A DNA stretch of 64,000 bases from Pseudomonas alkylphenolica (GTDB lineage: Bacteria; Pseudomonadota; Gammaproteobacteria; Pseudomonadales; Pseudomonadaceae). Both the position numbers and the translations under genes were made by a program. The notes under the pieces were generated by a model. That model searched no databases. It was given only the letters and a program-made list of their open reading frames with translations, and was not told where the DNA came from. The DNA lies in contig NZ_JADUCM010000003.1 in assembly GCF_016009175.1 (NCBI RefSeq), positions 1-64,000 on the forward strand, read 5' to 3'. Shown in pieces: positions 10,233-19,547 of the stretch (its first letter is position 1; each line of letters starts with the position of its first letter).

Positions 10233-11500
10233 TCGCGTTCAATCGCAAGCGCGAGCGCCCGACCCTGCGTGCGGTGCTGGGGCGTCGTCATCTGAGTGTG
10301 GCGTTGCTGGCAGTCGGCCTGGCAGGTATTTCGCTGACAGTGCTCGGCGTGCTGGCGCTGCGTGTGTATGCCAATCACAACCTGCACCTGATCGCCCGCT
10401 CGATCAACTACACCGTCGAAGCCGCCGTGGTGTTCAATGACAGCAGCGCCGCCAATGAAGCCCTGGCGCTGATCGCCGCCACCGAAGAAGTCGCTGATGC
10501 CAAGGTATTCGACGATAACGATCAGTTGCTGGCCCGCTGGGAGCGCAGTGATGAAGGCCTGCTGGCACAGATGGAACAGCAGGTAGCGAGCAGCCTGCTC
10601 GAAGAGCCGATCATTTTGCCAGTGCTGCATCAGGGCCAGCAGGTCGGCCGAATCGAGCTGGTCGGTCAGGGCGGCAGCCTGTTGCGCTTTCTGCTCAGCG
10701 GCCTGGCTGGCATCCTGCTGTGTACCGCACTCAGTGCTGCGGGTGCCTTGTACCTGTCGCGGCGAATGTTCGGCGATATTGTCGGCCCGTTGCGCAGCCT
10801 GGCTACCGTGGCGCATGCCGCGCGGCGCGAACGCCGTTTCGACCGTCGTGTGCCGGCCGCGCAGATCGCCGAGCTCAATGAACTGGGCAATGACTTCAAT
10901 GCCTTGCTCGATGAACTGGAGAGCTGGCAGAGCCATCTGCAGAGCGAGAACGAAACCCTGGCCCACCAGGCCAGCCACGACAGTTTGACCGGGTTGCCCA
11001 ACCGCGCCTTTTTCGAAGGCCGGCTCAGCCGCACGCTGCGTAATGCCAGCAAGCACCAGGAACAGATGGCGCTGTTGTTCCTCGACAGTGACAACTTCAA
11101 GGACATCAACGACACCCACGGCCATGCTGCCGGCGACGAAGTGCTGGTCAGTGTCGCCACCCGGGTGCGTGCACAACTGCGCGAGCATGATCTGGTGGCC
11201 CGCCTGGGCGGTGACGAATTTGCCGTGTTGCTGGCGCCCCTATACAGCCGCGAAGATGCCCAGCGCATTGCTGAGAAAATTATCGCCAGCATGCGGCTAC
11301 CTATTCGTTTGGCGGAAGGCCCGAGCATCGTCACCTCTCTGAGTGTCGGCATTGCCTACTTCCCGGATGACGGCAAAACACCGGCTGACTTGCTTAATGC
11401 GGCAGACGCGGCGATGTATCAGGCCAAACGCAACAGCGGTGGCCAGTGGCAAACGGCAGAGTCGGAGCACTCTGCCAATCAAGTAGAAAACAGGAGCTAA
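10229..11500 (+). CDS. yfiN: membrane diguanylate cyclase YfiN/TpbB
   Basis: YfiN makes c-di-GMP and promotes biofilm and small-colony growth when released from YfiR. The 423-residue protein has TM1 at about 23-46, a CHASE8-type periplasmic region at about 47-150, TM2 at about 151-176, HAMP at about 177-232 and a C-terminal GGDEF domain. The active-site GGDEF is intact at residues 327-331. An RxxD product-inhibition site (REHD, 318-321) is present five residues before it. It is translationally coupled to yfiR and followed by yfiB after 3 nt. Confidence 0.93.
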   Translation: MIAFNRKRERPTLRAVLGRRHLSVALLAVGLAGISLTVLGVLALRVYANHNLHLIARSINYTVEAAVVFNDSSAANEALALIAATEEVADAKVFDDNDQLLARWERSDEGLLAQMEQQVASSLLEEPIILPVLHQGQQVGRIELVGQGGSLLRFLLSGLAGILLCTALSAAGALYLSRRMFGDIVGPLRSLATVAHAARRERRFDRRVPAAQIAELNELGNDFNALLDELESWQSHLQSENETLAHQASHDSLTGLPNRAFFEGRLSRTLRNASKHQEQMALLFLDSDNFKDINDTHGHAAGDEVLVSVATRVRAQLREHDLVARLGGDEFAVLLAPLYSREDAQRIAEKIIASMRLPIRLAEGPSIVTSLSVGIAYFPDDGKTPADLLNAADAAMYQAKRNSGGQWQTAESEHSANQVENRS

Positions 11501-11503
11501 ACC

Positions 11504-12004
11504 GTGTTTCAGCTGAACCGATACCTGCGATTCCACTTTGTCTGGCTGGCGTTGATACTGCTGGCCTTGACCGGCTGCCAGAGTGTGCCGCCCAAAGGCC
11601 TGACAGCCGCGCAGATCGCCGTGCTCAAGCAGGAAGGTTTCCGCCTGACTGACGAAGGCTGGGAGTTTGGCCTGTCGGGCAAGGTGCTGTTCGGCAGTGA
11701 CCTGGATTCGCTCAACAGTGAGAGCCGTACCATCGTCGAGCGTATCGGCAAATCGTTGCTCTCGGTGGATATCCAGCGGGTGCGGGTCGACGGCCACACC
11801 GATGCCTCGGGGCGCACTGCCTATAACGAGCAGTTGTCGCTTCGACGAGCCAACAGCGTCGCCAGCGTCCTGACTGGAGTTGGCATGCAACCGCAGAACA
11901 TCGACATCCGTGGCCTGGGCAGTCGCGCACCGGTTGCCAGCAACGACACCCCGGCGGGACGCATGGAAAATCGTCGTGTGGCGATTGTGGTCGCCTCGGA
12001 TTAA
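11504..12004 (+). CDS. yfiB: OmpA-like outer-membrane lipoprotein YfiB
   Basis: The 166-residue product starts at a GTG preceded by CAGGAG. A lipobox LTGC places the lipidated cysteine at residue 25. The C-terminal OmpA/Pal-like peptidoglycan-binding domain shows RVRVDGHTDASG and LSLRRANSV. In the P. aeruginosa model YfiB captures YfiR at the outer membrane and so activates YfiN. Its TAA overlaps by 3 nt the stop codon of the convergent LysR gene, leaving no room for a separate terminator. Confidence 0.92.
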   Translation: MFQLNRYLRFHFVWLALILLALTGCQSVPPKGLTAAQIAVLKQEGFRLTDEGWEFGLSGKVLFGSDLDSLNSESRTIVERIGKSLLSVDIQRVRVDGHTDASGRTAYNEQLSLRRANSVASVLTGVGMQPQNIDIRGLGSRAPVASNDTPAGRMENRRVAIVVASD

Positions 12005-12948
12005 TCGGCAAAATTCATCGCGCGCGACTCGCCCATCAACAGCGGCGCGTTGCGCTCTGTCACCTCGCGGATGTAATCCCACAGCAGGGTAATGCGCTTC
12101 AATTTGCGCAAATCTTCCCGGCAGTACATCCAGAACTGCCGGGTAATTTCCACTTCCTCGGGCAGGATCGCAATCAGGCGCGGGTCTTGTGCCGCCAGGA
12201 AGCAGGGCAGGATGGCCAGGCCGCGTCCTTGCAGCGCCGCCACGTACTGGGCGATCACGCTGGTGCTGCGCAGGTTGGCGCTGGCGCTGGGAATTACATT
12301 GGCCAGGTACAACAGCTCGGAGCTGAAGGCCAGGTCGTCGACGTAACTGATGAACTGATGATCGGCCAGGTCGCTGCTGCGGGTGATCGGTGCGTGGGTG
12401 TCCAGGTAGTCCTGGGTTGCATACAGGCGCAGGCGGTAGTTGCACAGCTTGCAGCACACATAGGGCCCGTGCTCCGGGCGCTCCAGGGCAATGACGATGT
12501 CCGCTTCGCGCTTGGACAGGCTGATGAAATGCGGCAACGGCAGGATGTCGACCGAGATCGCCGGGTAGGCATCGACGAAGTGGCTCAGTTGCGGGGTGAC
12601 GAAGAAGGTGCCGAAGCCTTCGGTACAGCCCATGCGGACATGCCCGGATAACGCTACGCCAGACCCCGATACCTGCTCGCACGCCATGTGCAGGGTGCTT
12701 TCGATCGACTCGGCGTAGCTGAGCAGGCGCTGGCCTTCGGCGGTCAGGATAAAGCCGTTGGTCCGTGACTTTTCGAACAGCAAGGTACCCAGGGCCACTT
12801 CCAGCGAGCTGATTCGCCGCGACACCGTGGTGTAGTCCACCCCCAGGCGTTTGGCAGCGCTGCTGGCCTTGCGGGTACGGGCCACTTCAAGAAAAAACTT
12901 CAGGTCATCCCAGTTCAGGGCGCCGAGCGAGGTGATGTTTTTTTGCAT
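12001..12948 (-). CDS. LysR-family regulator divergent from mmsAB
   Basis: This is a LysR-type transcription factor with an N-terminal winged HTH ([22 protein letters not shown] region) and a substrate-binding domain. The start at 12948 (MQKNITSL) is preferred over 12990, because the longer form adds a basic tail absent from the family fold. It is transcribed away from mmsA across a 137-nt gap. By the usual LysR logic it is the likely regulator of valine degradation here. P. aeruginosa instead uses an AraC-type MmsR, so the symbol mmsR is not applied. Confidence 0.85.
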   Translation of the reverse strand: MQKNITSLGALNWDDLKFFLEVARTRKASSAAKRLGVDYTTVSRRISSLEVALGTLLFEKSRTNGFILTAEGQRLLSYAESIESTLHMACEQVSGSGVALSGHVRMGCTEGFGTFFVTPQLSHFVDAYPAISVDILPLPHFISLSKREADIVIALERPEHGPYVCCKLCNYRLRLYATQDYLDTHAPITRSSDLADHQFISYVDDLAFSSELLYLANVIPSASANLRSTSVIAQYVAALQGRGLAILPCFLAAQDPRLIAILPEEVEITRQFWMYCREDLRKLKRITLLWDYIREVTERNAPLLMGESRAMNFAD

Positions 12949-12963
12949 GTTGGTCCGGATTTT

Positions 12964-12992
12964 ATGTGCGTTTTTATTGGATCTTTGCACAT
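12964..12992. promoter_or_regulatory. possible LysR operator in the mmsA divergent promoter
   Basis: ATGTGC (12964-12969) and GCACAT (12987-12992) form an interrupted inverted repeat in the gap between the LysR gene and mmsA. A TATACT that could act as a -10 follows at about 12995-13000. The assignment rests on position and symmetry only. The spacing is longer than the classical T-N11-A core. Confidence 0.3.
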
Positions 12993-13085
12993 CTATACTC
13001 CAAATCAGCCCCTAGACCCAAGCGTCCGTCGTGGCTGATCCGGCGGCGTCGATCTCTCCCATACAACAATTTCAGGAGAACGCAC

Positions 13086-14612
13086 ATGAACGCATCCCTC
13101 ACTCCCGACCAGACCAAGGTCGAGCAGGTCAAGCTGCTGATCGACGGCCAGTGGGTCGAATCGAAAACCACCGAATGGCGCGACGTCGTCAACCCGGCCA
13201 CCCAGCAAGTGCTGGCCCGCGTGCCGTTTGCCACCAGCGAAGAAGTCGATGCCGCCATCGCGGCGGGCCAGCGTGCTTTCAAAACCTGGCGCGACACTCC
13301 GATCGGTGCACGCATGCGCATCATGCTCAAGCTGCAAGCACTGATCCGTGAGCACTCCAAGCGAATCGCCGTGGTCCTCAGTGCCGAGCAAGGCAAGACC
13401 ATCGCCGACGCCGAAGGCGATATTTTCCGCGGCCTGGAAGTGGTCGAACACGCGTGCAGTATCGGTAGCCTGCAGATGGGCGAGTTTGCCGAGAACGTCG
13501 CCGGCGGTGTCGACACCTACACCCTGCGCCAGCCTATCGGGGTCTGCGCCGGTATCACCCCGTTCAACTTCCCGGCGATGATCCCGCTGTGGATGTTCCC
13601 GATGGCTATCGTTTGCGGCAACACTTTCGTCCTCAAGCCGTCCGAGCAGGACCCGCTGTCGACCATGATGCTGGTGGAGCTGGCGCTGGAAGCCGGCGTA
13701 CCGGCCGGCGTACTGAACGTCGTCCACGGCGGCAAGCAGGTGGTCGACGCCCTGTGCACGCACACCGACATCAAGGCGATCTCCTTTGTCGGCTCCACTG
13801 AAGTCGGCACCCACGTCTATAACCTCGCTGGTCAGCACGGCAAGCGCGTGCAGTCGATGATGGGCGCGAAAAACCACGCCGTGGTGCTGCCGGACGCCAA
13901 CCGCACGCAGACGCTCAACGCCCTGGTCGGTGCCGGCTTCGGCGCGGCCGGCCAGCGTTGCATGGCCACCTCGGTGGCGGTGCTGGTGGGCAAGGCCCGC
14001 GAGTGGCTGCCGGAACTCAAGGCACTGGCCGCGAACCTCAAGGTCAATGCCGGGAGCGAGCCGGGTACCGATGTCGGCCCGCTGATCTCCAAGCGTGCCA
14101 AGGAGCGTGTGCTGGGCCTGATCGAAAGCGGCATCAAGGAAGGCGCCACGCTTGAGCTCGATGGCCGCGATGTAAGCGTGCCAGGTTATGAGCAGGGCAA
14201 CTTCGTCGGCCCGACCCTGTTCTCCGGGGTGACTACCGACATGCAGATCTACACCCAGGAAATCTTCGGCCCGGTACTGGTGGTGCTCGAAGTCGACACC
14301 CTCGACGAAGCCATCGCCCTGGTCAACCGCAACCCGTTCGGCAACGGCACCGGCCTGTTTACCCAGAGTGGCGCCGCCGCACGCAAGTTCCAGAATGAAA
14401 TCGATGTCGGCCAGGTCGGGATCAACATTCCGATTCCGGTGCCGGTACCGTTCTTCAGCTTCACCGGTTCCCGTGGTTCCAAGCTCGGCGATCTGGGCCC
14501 GTACGGCAAACAAGTGGTGCAGTTCTACACGCAGACCAAGACCGTCACCAGCCGCTGGTTCGATGACGACAGCGTCAACGACGGTGTGAACACCACCATC
14601 AGCCTGCGCTAA
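13086..14612 (+). CDS. mmsA: methylmalonate-semialdehyde dehydrogenase (CoA-acylating)
   Basis: MmsA converts methylmalonate or malonate semialdehyde plus CoA and NAD to propionyl-CoA or acetyl-CoA in valine and beta-alanine breakdown. The 508-residue product has the aldehyde dehydrogenase fold, [15 protein letters not shown] near the cofactor site and the catalytic cysteine in GQRCMA (about residue 292). The ATG at 13086 is chosen over an upstream in-frame start because AGGAGAACGCAC directly precedes it and the family begins here. It is followed 10 nt later by mmsB. Confidence 0.96.
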   Translation: MNASLTPDQTKVEQVKLLIDGQWVESKTTEWRDVVNPATQQVLARVPFATSEEVDAAIAAGQRAFKTWRDTPIGARMRIMLKLQALIREHSKRIAVVLSAEQGKTIADAEGDIFRGLEVVEHACSIGSLQMGEFAENVAGGVDTYTLRQPIGVCAGITPFNFPAMIPLWMFPMAIVCGNTFVLKPSEQDPLSTMMLVELALEAGVPAGVLNVVHGGKQVVDALCTHTDIKAISFVGSTEVGTHVYNLAGQHGKRVQSMMGAKNHAVVLPDANRTQTLNALVGAGFGAAGQRCMATSVAVLVGKAREWLPELKALAANLKVNAGSEPGTDVGPLISKRAKERVLGLIESGIKEGATLELDGRDVSVPGYEQGNFVGPTLFSGVTTDMQIYTQEIFGPVLVVLEVDTLDEAIALVNRNPFGNGTGLFTQSGAAARKFQNEIDVGQVGINIPIPVPVPFFSFTGSRGSKLGDLGPYGKQVVQFYTQTKTVTSRWFDDDSVNDGVNTTISLR

Positions 14613-14622
14613 GGAGTCCATC

Positions 14623-15510
14623 ATGCGTATTGCATTTATCGGTCTGGGCAACATGGGCGCGCCGATGGCGCGCAACCTGATCAAGGCCGGTCATCAACTG
14701 AACCTGTTCGACCTGAACAAGACCGTGCTGGCCGAGCTTGCCGAACTGGGTGGGCAGATCAGCGCCTCGCCCAAGGAAGCGGCCGGCGCCAGTGAGCTGG
14801 TGATTACCATGCTGCCGGCCGCTGCCCATGTGCGTAGCGTGTACCTGAACGAAGACGGTGTGCTGGCAGGCGTCAAGGCCGGCACCCCGGTCGTGGATTG
14901 CAGCACCATTGATCCACAGACCGCCCGTGATGTGTCGGCTGCCGCAGCGAAGCAGGGTGTGGACCTGGCCGATGCACCGGTCTCCGGCGGCACCGGTGGC
15001 GCGGCAGCAGGTACCCTGACCTTCATGGTCGGTGCCAGCGATGAGCTGTTCGCCACCCTGCAGCCGGTACTGGCGCAGATGGGCCGCAACATCGTGCATT
15101 GTGGTGCAGTGGGTACCGGGCAGATCGCCAAGATCTGCAACAACCTGCTGCTGGGCATCTCGATGATCGGGGTGTCTGAAGCCATGGCCCTGGGCAATGC
15201 CCTGGGTATCGACACCCAAGTGTTGGCGGGCATCATCAACAGCTCCACCGGGCGTTGCTGGAGTTCGGATACCTACAACCCCTGGCCGGGCATCATTGAA
15301 ACCGCACCGGCCTCGCGGGGTTACACCGGTGGTTTCGGGGCCGAGCTGATGCTCAAGGACCTGGGCCTGGCCACTGAGGCGGCGCGTCAGGCGCACCAGC
15401 CGGTGATCCTCGGTGCCGTGGCCCAGCAGCTGTACCAGGCGATGAGCCTGCGCGGTGACGGTGGCAAGGATTTCTCGGCGATTGTCGAAGGTTATCGCAA
15501 GCCCGAGTAG
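14623..15510 (+). CDS. mmsB: 3-hydroxyisobutyrate dehydrogenase
   Basis: MmsB oxidises 3-hydroxyisobutyrate to methylmalonate semialdehyde with NAD, the step before MmsA. The 295-residue protein begins with the Rossmann motif GLGNMGAPMA. It carries the substrate-loop signature DAPVSGGTGGAAAGTL and the catalytic-lysine segment GTGQIAKICNNL. The AAGGAG ribosome site lies in the short mmsA-mmsB gap, so the two genes form one operon. A REP pair follows the stop codon. Confidence 0.96.
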   Translation: MRIAFIGLGNMGAPMARNLIKAGHQLNLFDLNKTVLAELAELGGQISASPKEAAGASELVITMLPAAAHVRSVYLNEDGVLAGVKAGTPVVDCSTIDPQTARDVSAAAAKQGVDLADAPVSGGTGGAAAGTLTFMVGASDELFATLQPVLAQMGRNIVHCGAVGTGQIAKICNNLLLGISMIGVSEAMALGNALGIDTQVLAGIINSSTGRCWSSDTYNPWPGIIETAPASRGYTGGFGAELMLKDLGLATEAARQAHQPVILGAVAQQLYQAMSLRGDGGKDFSAIVEGYRKPE

Positions 15511-15520
15511 TCGCCATCGC

Positions 15521-15608
15521 CCGTAGGCGCAAGGCTTGCCCGCGAAGAACGATAACGCGGTACCGCTGAAGCACTGCGGTGTTTCACCGGCAAGTCTGGC
15601 GCCTACGG
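15521..15608. repeat. REP pair (inverted), downstream of mmsB
   Basis: The arms 15521-15540 and 15589-15608 are inverted copies differing at 2 of 20 positions. They contain GGCTTGCC/GGCAAGTC and CCGTAGGCGC/GCGCCTACGG. The pair lies between convergent mmsB and a LysR gene. The right arm overlaps the last codons of that LysR gene, including its TAG stop. Confidence 0.8.
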
Positions 15609-16526
15609 ATCATTGTCAGGGGGCGACGTCGACTGCTGGATATGCGCCGAGCCCAAGTGTTTCACAAGGGCACGGCTATGGCCGGGCAACCCCGTAAAGT
15701 CGCGGGCACACAGCAGTAGCTGGCGCTGCGCCCAGGCCTCCTCCAGCGCGATGCTGTGCAATGCCAGCACGCCTTGCCAACGGCGTACCGCCGCCAGCGG
15801 TACCACCCCCAACCCGGCGCCATGGGCAACCATGCGGATGACGCCGTCAAAGCCCTCGGCGCGCACCCTGATGTGAAGGCGTCGCCCCAGGTGCAGGGCT
15901 TGCTCCTCCAAATGCAGCGACAGGGCGCTTTCGGGCGCCAAGCCGACGTAGCCATGGCTAAGCGTGTCGGCAAAGCGCAGGTTCGTGTGCGTGGCCAGGG
16001 GATGCTCCGGGGGCATGATCAGCACCAGCGGATCGTCGCGAAACGGCACCGTTTGCAGGTGTTCACTGGTGACAGCGGTGGAGATGATGCCGATATCCGC
16101 CGCCCCCTGGGTAATGGCCTGGACGATGCGCAGGCTGGGCAGTTCCTGGATGTCGAGGGCAATGGCGGGGTAATCGGCGAGAAAGCTGGCGAGCAGCTCC
16201 GGCAGGTATTCGCTCAGCGCCGCCGTGTTGCACAGCAACCGCACCTGGCCTTGGAGGCCTTGAGCGTACTGGGCCAGGTCGAACTGCAAGCGCTCCACCT
16301 GCTGGCCAATCAATCGCGCGTGTTGCAACAAGGCCTGACCGGCGGGCGTCGCCTGCACGCCACGTCGGTTACGTTCGAGCAAAGGCGTGCCCAGCGAGGC
16401 TTCCATGGCCCGAATGCGGGCACTGGCAGCCGGTAGCGACAGATGGCTGCGTTGGGCGCCGGCGGTGATGTTGCCGCACTCCAGCGTGTGCTGGAACAGC
16501 CGCAGGTCAATCAGATCGAAATGCAT
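15603..16526 (-). CDS. LysR-family transcriptional regulator
   Basis: A 307-residue LysR protein with an N-terminal HTH (LIDLRLFQHTLECGNITAGAQRSHLS region) and a type-2 periplasmic-binding effector domain. The start at 16526 (MHFDLIDL) is preferred over 16544. It is divergent from the TauE-like permease gene with a 77-nt gap, so that gene is its most likely target. The effector is unknown. Its 3' end is formed by a REP arm. Confidence 0.85.
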   Translation of the reverse strand: MHFDLIDLRLFQHTLECGNITAGAQRSHLSLPAASARIRAMEASLGTPLLERNRRGVQATPAGQALLQHARLIGQQVERLQFDLAQYAQGLQGQVRLLCNTAALSEYLPELLASFLADYPAIALDIQELPSLRIVQAITQGAADIGIISTAVTSEHLQTVPFRDDPLVLIMPPEHPLATHTNLRFADTLSHGYVGLAPESALSLHLEEQALHLGRRLHIRVRAEGFDGVIRMVAHGAGLGVVPLAAVRRWQGVLALHSIALEEAWAQRQLLLCARDFTGLPGHSRALVKHLGSAHIQQSTSPPDNDP

Positions 16527-16603
16527 GTGCCTCTGCCTGAGCAATAGTCTGGCTCAGTATATGGCAGATTTTCAGCTGTTCGTGCTGCAGGCAGCATGGG
16601 GGC

Positions 16604-17368
16604 ATGACGAGCGTATTGAGTTTCTATCACGACATCGGTCCAGCCTTGTCACTGCTGGTGGTACTGACATTTGTGCTGGCTGGCGCGGTGAAAGGGGTGA
16701 TCGGTCTTGGGCTGCCGACCGTCGCCATGGGGTTGCTCGGTCTGGCTATGTCGCCGGCACAGGCAGCCGCTTTGCTGATCGTGCCTTCGACGCTGACCAA
16801 CCTCTGGCAACTGGCTGCGGGCGGACACCTGCGAGCCTTGTTGCGCCGACTGTGGCCAATGCTGGTGGCGATCTTTTTAGCCACCTTGCTGGGCAGTGCC
16901 TGGCTGGGTATCGACAGTGGGCCCTGGGCTGCACACGCCTTGGGTGGCGCGTTGCTGGTGTATGCGCTCTACGGCCTGGGCGGTCCCGAGTTGCATCTCA
17001 ACCCCGCGCGGGAACCCTGGCTGGGCCCGCTGTGCGGCCTGCTCACCGGGCTGGTGACGGCCGCCACCGGCGTGTTTGTGATTCCGGCAGTGCCCTATCT
17101 GCAGAGCTTGCGCCTGAGTCGCGACGAAATGTTTCAGGCTCTGGGCCTGTCATTCACAGTGTCGACCCTGGCGCTGGCGCTCGGGTTGGCCGGCCAGGAT
17201 GCCCTGGGTGCTCAGGCACTTGGCGCGTCGTTGCTGGTGCTGGTACCCGCGCTGCTGGGCATGCTCGGCGGTCAGTGGTTGCGCCAGCGCATCAGTGCCG
17301 CGCTGTTCAGGCGCTGCTTCTTTATCGGCCTGGGCGCGCTGGGCGCCCACTTGCTGGTTAACGGCTAG
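16604..17368 (+). CDS. TauE/SafE-family membrane permease
   Basis: The 254-residue protein is almost entirely hydrophobic, with about eight predicted membrane segments in two halves, as in the TauE/SafE (DUF81) family. Members export sulfite, sulfoacetate or other small organosulfur or carboxylic anions; the substrate here cannot be read from sequence. The early GAVKGVIGLGLPTVAMGLL motif is characteristic. It is divergent from a LysR gene, and its 3' end overlaps the convergent monooxygenase gene by 11 nt. Confidence 0.85.
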   Translation: MTSVLSFYHDIGPALSLLVVLTFVLAGAVKGVIGLGLPTVAMGLLGLAMSPAQAAALLIVPSTLTNLWQLAAGGHLRALLRRLWPMLVAIFLATLLGSAWLGIDSGPWAAHALGGALLVYALYGLGGPELHLNPAREPWLGPLCGLLTGLVTAATGVFVIPAVPYLQSLRLSRDEMFQALGLSFTVSTLALALGLAGQDALGAQALGASLLVLVPALLGMLGGQWLRQRISAALFRRCFFIGLGALGAHLLVNG

Positions 17369-17672
17369 CGGACGACGGGCTGAGCATGTCGATCAGTTGA
17401 ATGTCAAAGTCGCGCTCCAGGTAGTCCATGCGTGTTTCAAAGAACGCCTGCATATGTGGCAGCGCCGAATGCACATCCAGCGCTTGCTTGCTGGCCCAGA
17501 TCTCGTAGAACACGAACAGGCTCGGGTCTTTCTTGTCGCGCAGCATGTGGTACTCGATGCAGCCAGGTTCGGCACGGCTGGGTTGCACGTAGGCGCGGAA
17601 CAGGGCTTCGAAGGCCTCGGCTTTTTCCGGGCGGGTCTTGGCTTTGAGAATGAAGCCGTAGGGTTCGCTCAT
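17358..17672 (-). CDS. antibiotic biosynthesis monooxygenase (ABM) family protein
   Basis: A 104-residue single-domain ABM/YgiN-like dimeric alpha-beta barrel protein. The family includes quinol monooxygenases and small-molecule oxygenases. The pattern EPGCIEYHMLRDKKDP followed by FVFYEIWASKQALDVH is typical. It is divergent from the MdaB-like quinone reductase gene (198-nt gap). This pairing echoes the MdaB-YgiN link in E. coli, suggesting quinone redox cycling, but that link is inferred from context only. Confidence 0.85.
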   Translation of the reverse strand: MSEPYGFILKAKTRPEKAEAFEALFRAYVQPSRAEPGCIEYHMLRDKKDPSLFVFYEIWASKQALDVHSALPHMQAFFETRMDYLERDFDIQLIDMLSPSSASR

Positions 17673-17869
17673 GGGGTCAACCTCTGGTGGGGATGAGCTG
17701 ATTTTATTTCAATAATTCATGTTCAATTCGTGCTTTTAGGTCAAAAGTATTTTGCCCGAACGACGGTTTTTCCCTCGCGCTCCTTCCCCTAATCTGCCGC
17801 CATCCAAATTCAACCGGTCCCAGGCTGCAGCAAACAGCGCAGCGGATCGAACGACAGATGAGGCAAGTG

Positions 17870-18460
17870 ATGAAAAAAGTCCTGTTGCTCAACGGCGGTA
17901 AAAAATTCGCCCACTCCGATGGCCGTCTGAACGAAACCCTGCACGAAGCCGCGCTGGCATTTCTTGACCGCGCCGGTTTCGACATCAAGACCACCTACAT
18001 CGACGGCGGTTACGACAACGCTGAAGAAGTGCAGAAGTTTCTCTGGGCCGACGTGATCATTTACCAGATGCCAGGTTGGTGGATGGGCGCGCCGTGGACG
18101 GTCAAGCAATACCTGGACGAAGTCTTCACCGCCGGCCATGGCAGCCTGTACGCCAACGACGGCCGCACCCGCTCCGATGCGTCGCAGAAGTACGGCAGCG
18201 GCGGTCTGATCCACGGTAAGCAGTACATGCTCTCGCTGACCTGGAACGCACCGCAGCAGGCGTTTGACGACCCGAGCGACTTCTTCGAAGGCAAAGGTGT
18301 GGACGCGGTGTATTTCCCGTTCCACAAGGCCAACCAGTTCCTCGGCATGACCGGCCTGCCAACCTACCTGGCGGTGGATGTGATGAAACGCCCGAACGTG
18401 GCTGCCGCTGTTGCCGCCTACGAGCAGCACCTGGCCCGGGTTTTCCAGATTCCGGCCTGA
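17870..18460 (+). CDS. mdaB: NAD(P)H:quinone oxidoreductase, MdaB-like flavoprotein
   Basis: MdaB-type FAD enzymes reduce quinones by two electrons, avoiding semiquinone radicals. The 196-residue product begins KKVLLLNGGKKFAHSDGRLN, very close to the MdaB N terminus. It also has the YQMPGWWMGAPWTVKQYLDEV segment lining the flavin pocket. The ATG at 17870 is used because it matches the family start; an in-frame ATG lies four codons upstream. The next gene on the same strand is a LysR regulator 67 nt downstream. Confidence 0.9.
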   Translation: MKKVLLLNGGKKFAHSDGRLNETLHEAALAFLDRAGFDIKTTYIDGGYDNAEEVQKFLWADVIIYQMPGWWMGAPWTVKQYLDEVFTAGHGSLYANDGRTRSDASQKYGSGGLIHGKQYMLSLTWNAPQQAFDDPSDFFEGKGVDAVYFPFHKANQFLGMTGLPTYLAVDVMKRPNVAAAVAAYEQHLARVFQIPA

Positions 18461-18527
18461 TGAAGCCTTGCGTTGATCGCGCCAAGCGGCTATCTATCAC
18501 GGCTATTGCTCACCCCGGGGTACAGCC

Positions 18528-19424
18528 GTGAAAGCCAGGTCCGATGAATTGCAGGTGTTCGTCTCGGTCATCGAGTGCGGCTCGATTTCCGCTGCCGCCG
18601 AGCAGAGCGAACAGACGCCGTCGGCAATCAGCCGCACACTGTCGCGCCTGGAGACCAAGCTGGGCACTACGCTGATCAACCGCACGACCCGGCGCATGGA
18701 CCTGACCGAAGAAGGCCGGTTTTTTTTTGAACGGGCCAAGTCGATCCTGCAGCAGATGGAAGACCTGGAAGCACACTTGTCGGTGCATCACCAGACGCCT
18801 TCCGGGCGCTTGCGCATCAACGCGGCCTTGCCGTTCATGCTGCACGCCATCGTGCCGTGGGTCGGCGAGTTCCGTGCGTTGTACCCGCAGATTCAGCTGG
18901 AGCTCAACACCAGCGACCTGATCATCGATCTGCTCGAACAAAGCACCGATGTCGCCATTCGCATCGGCGAGCTGGCCGACTCCAGCCTGCATGCGCGTTC
19001 GCTGGGCTGCAGCCCGTTGAATGTGCTGGCCAGCCCCGAGTACCTCGCACGCCATGGCACACCGGAGCGGGTCGAAGACTTGCAGGCGCATTCGCTGCTC
19101 GGTTTTACCCAGACCGAAACCCTCAACCACTGGCCATTACGCCATGCCGAGGGTGATCGCCTGCTGATCCGCCCGAGCCTGTCGGCGTCCAGCGGAGAGA
19201 CCTTGCGCGAGCTGGCTTTGGCCGGCGAGGGAATCGCCTGCCTGTCGCATTTCATGACCCATGAAGATATCCGCGCCGGCCGTCTGCTGGTGGTGTTGCC
19301 CGAGCACAACAGCGGCTATCGCCAACCGATCAACGCGGTGTACTACCGCAACTCGCAACTGGCCCTGCGCATTCAATGCTTCCTCGATTTCATCCAGCAC
19401 AAGCTGGCGGCCTACGCCTGCTGA
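18528..19424 (+). CDS. LysR-family transcriptional regulator
   Basis: A 298-residue LysR protein that begins at a GTG. The N-terminal HTH covers LQVFVSVIECGSISAAAEQSEQTPSAISRTLSRLE, and the effector domain has the family's GEGIACLSHFM segment. It lies codirectionally 67 nt after mdaB and could be cotranscribed with it. No divergent target is present, so its regulon is unclear. Confidence 0.87.
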   Translation: MKARSDELQVFVSVIECGSISAAAEQSEQTPSAISRTLSRLETKLGTTLINRTTRRMDLTEEGRFFFERAKSILQQMEDLEAHLSVHHQTPSGRLRINAALPFMLHAIVPWVGEFRALYPQIQLELNTSDLIIDLLEQSTDVAIRIGELADSSLHARSLGCSPLNVLASPEYLARHGTPERVEDLQAHSLLGFTQTETLNHWPLRHAEGDRLLIRPSLSASSGETLRELALAGEGIACLSHFMTHEDIRAGRLLVVLPEHNSGYRQPINAVYYRNSQLALRIQCFLDFIQHKLAAYAC

Positions 19425-19547
19425 TCGGGACTGCTTCGACTGCGACAAAACCTTTCTACAAGCGGCGGATTCTCCTGCGGTGTTTGATTGTTTTTCGGAC
19501 ATCAGCCTTAATGGCTGTTCAACGAAAACAACACCAAGGACGCTCTC

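Noticed and set aside
13005..14684. 559-codon open frame opposite mmsA
   Set aside because: It is antisense to a clear dehydrogenase gene and its composition is shadow-like.
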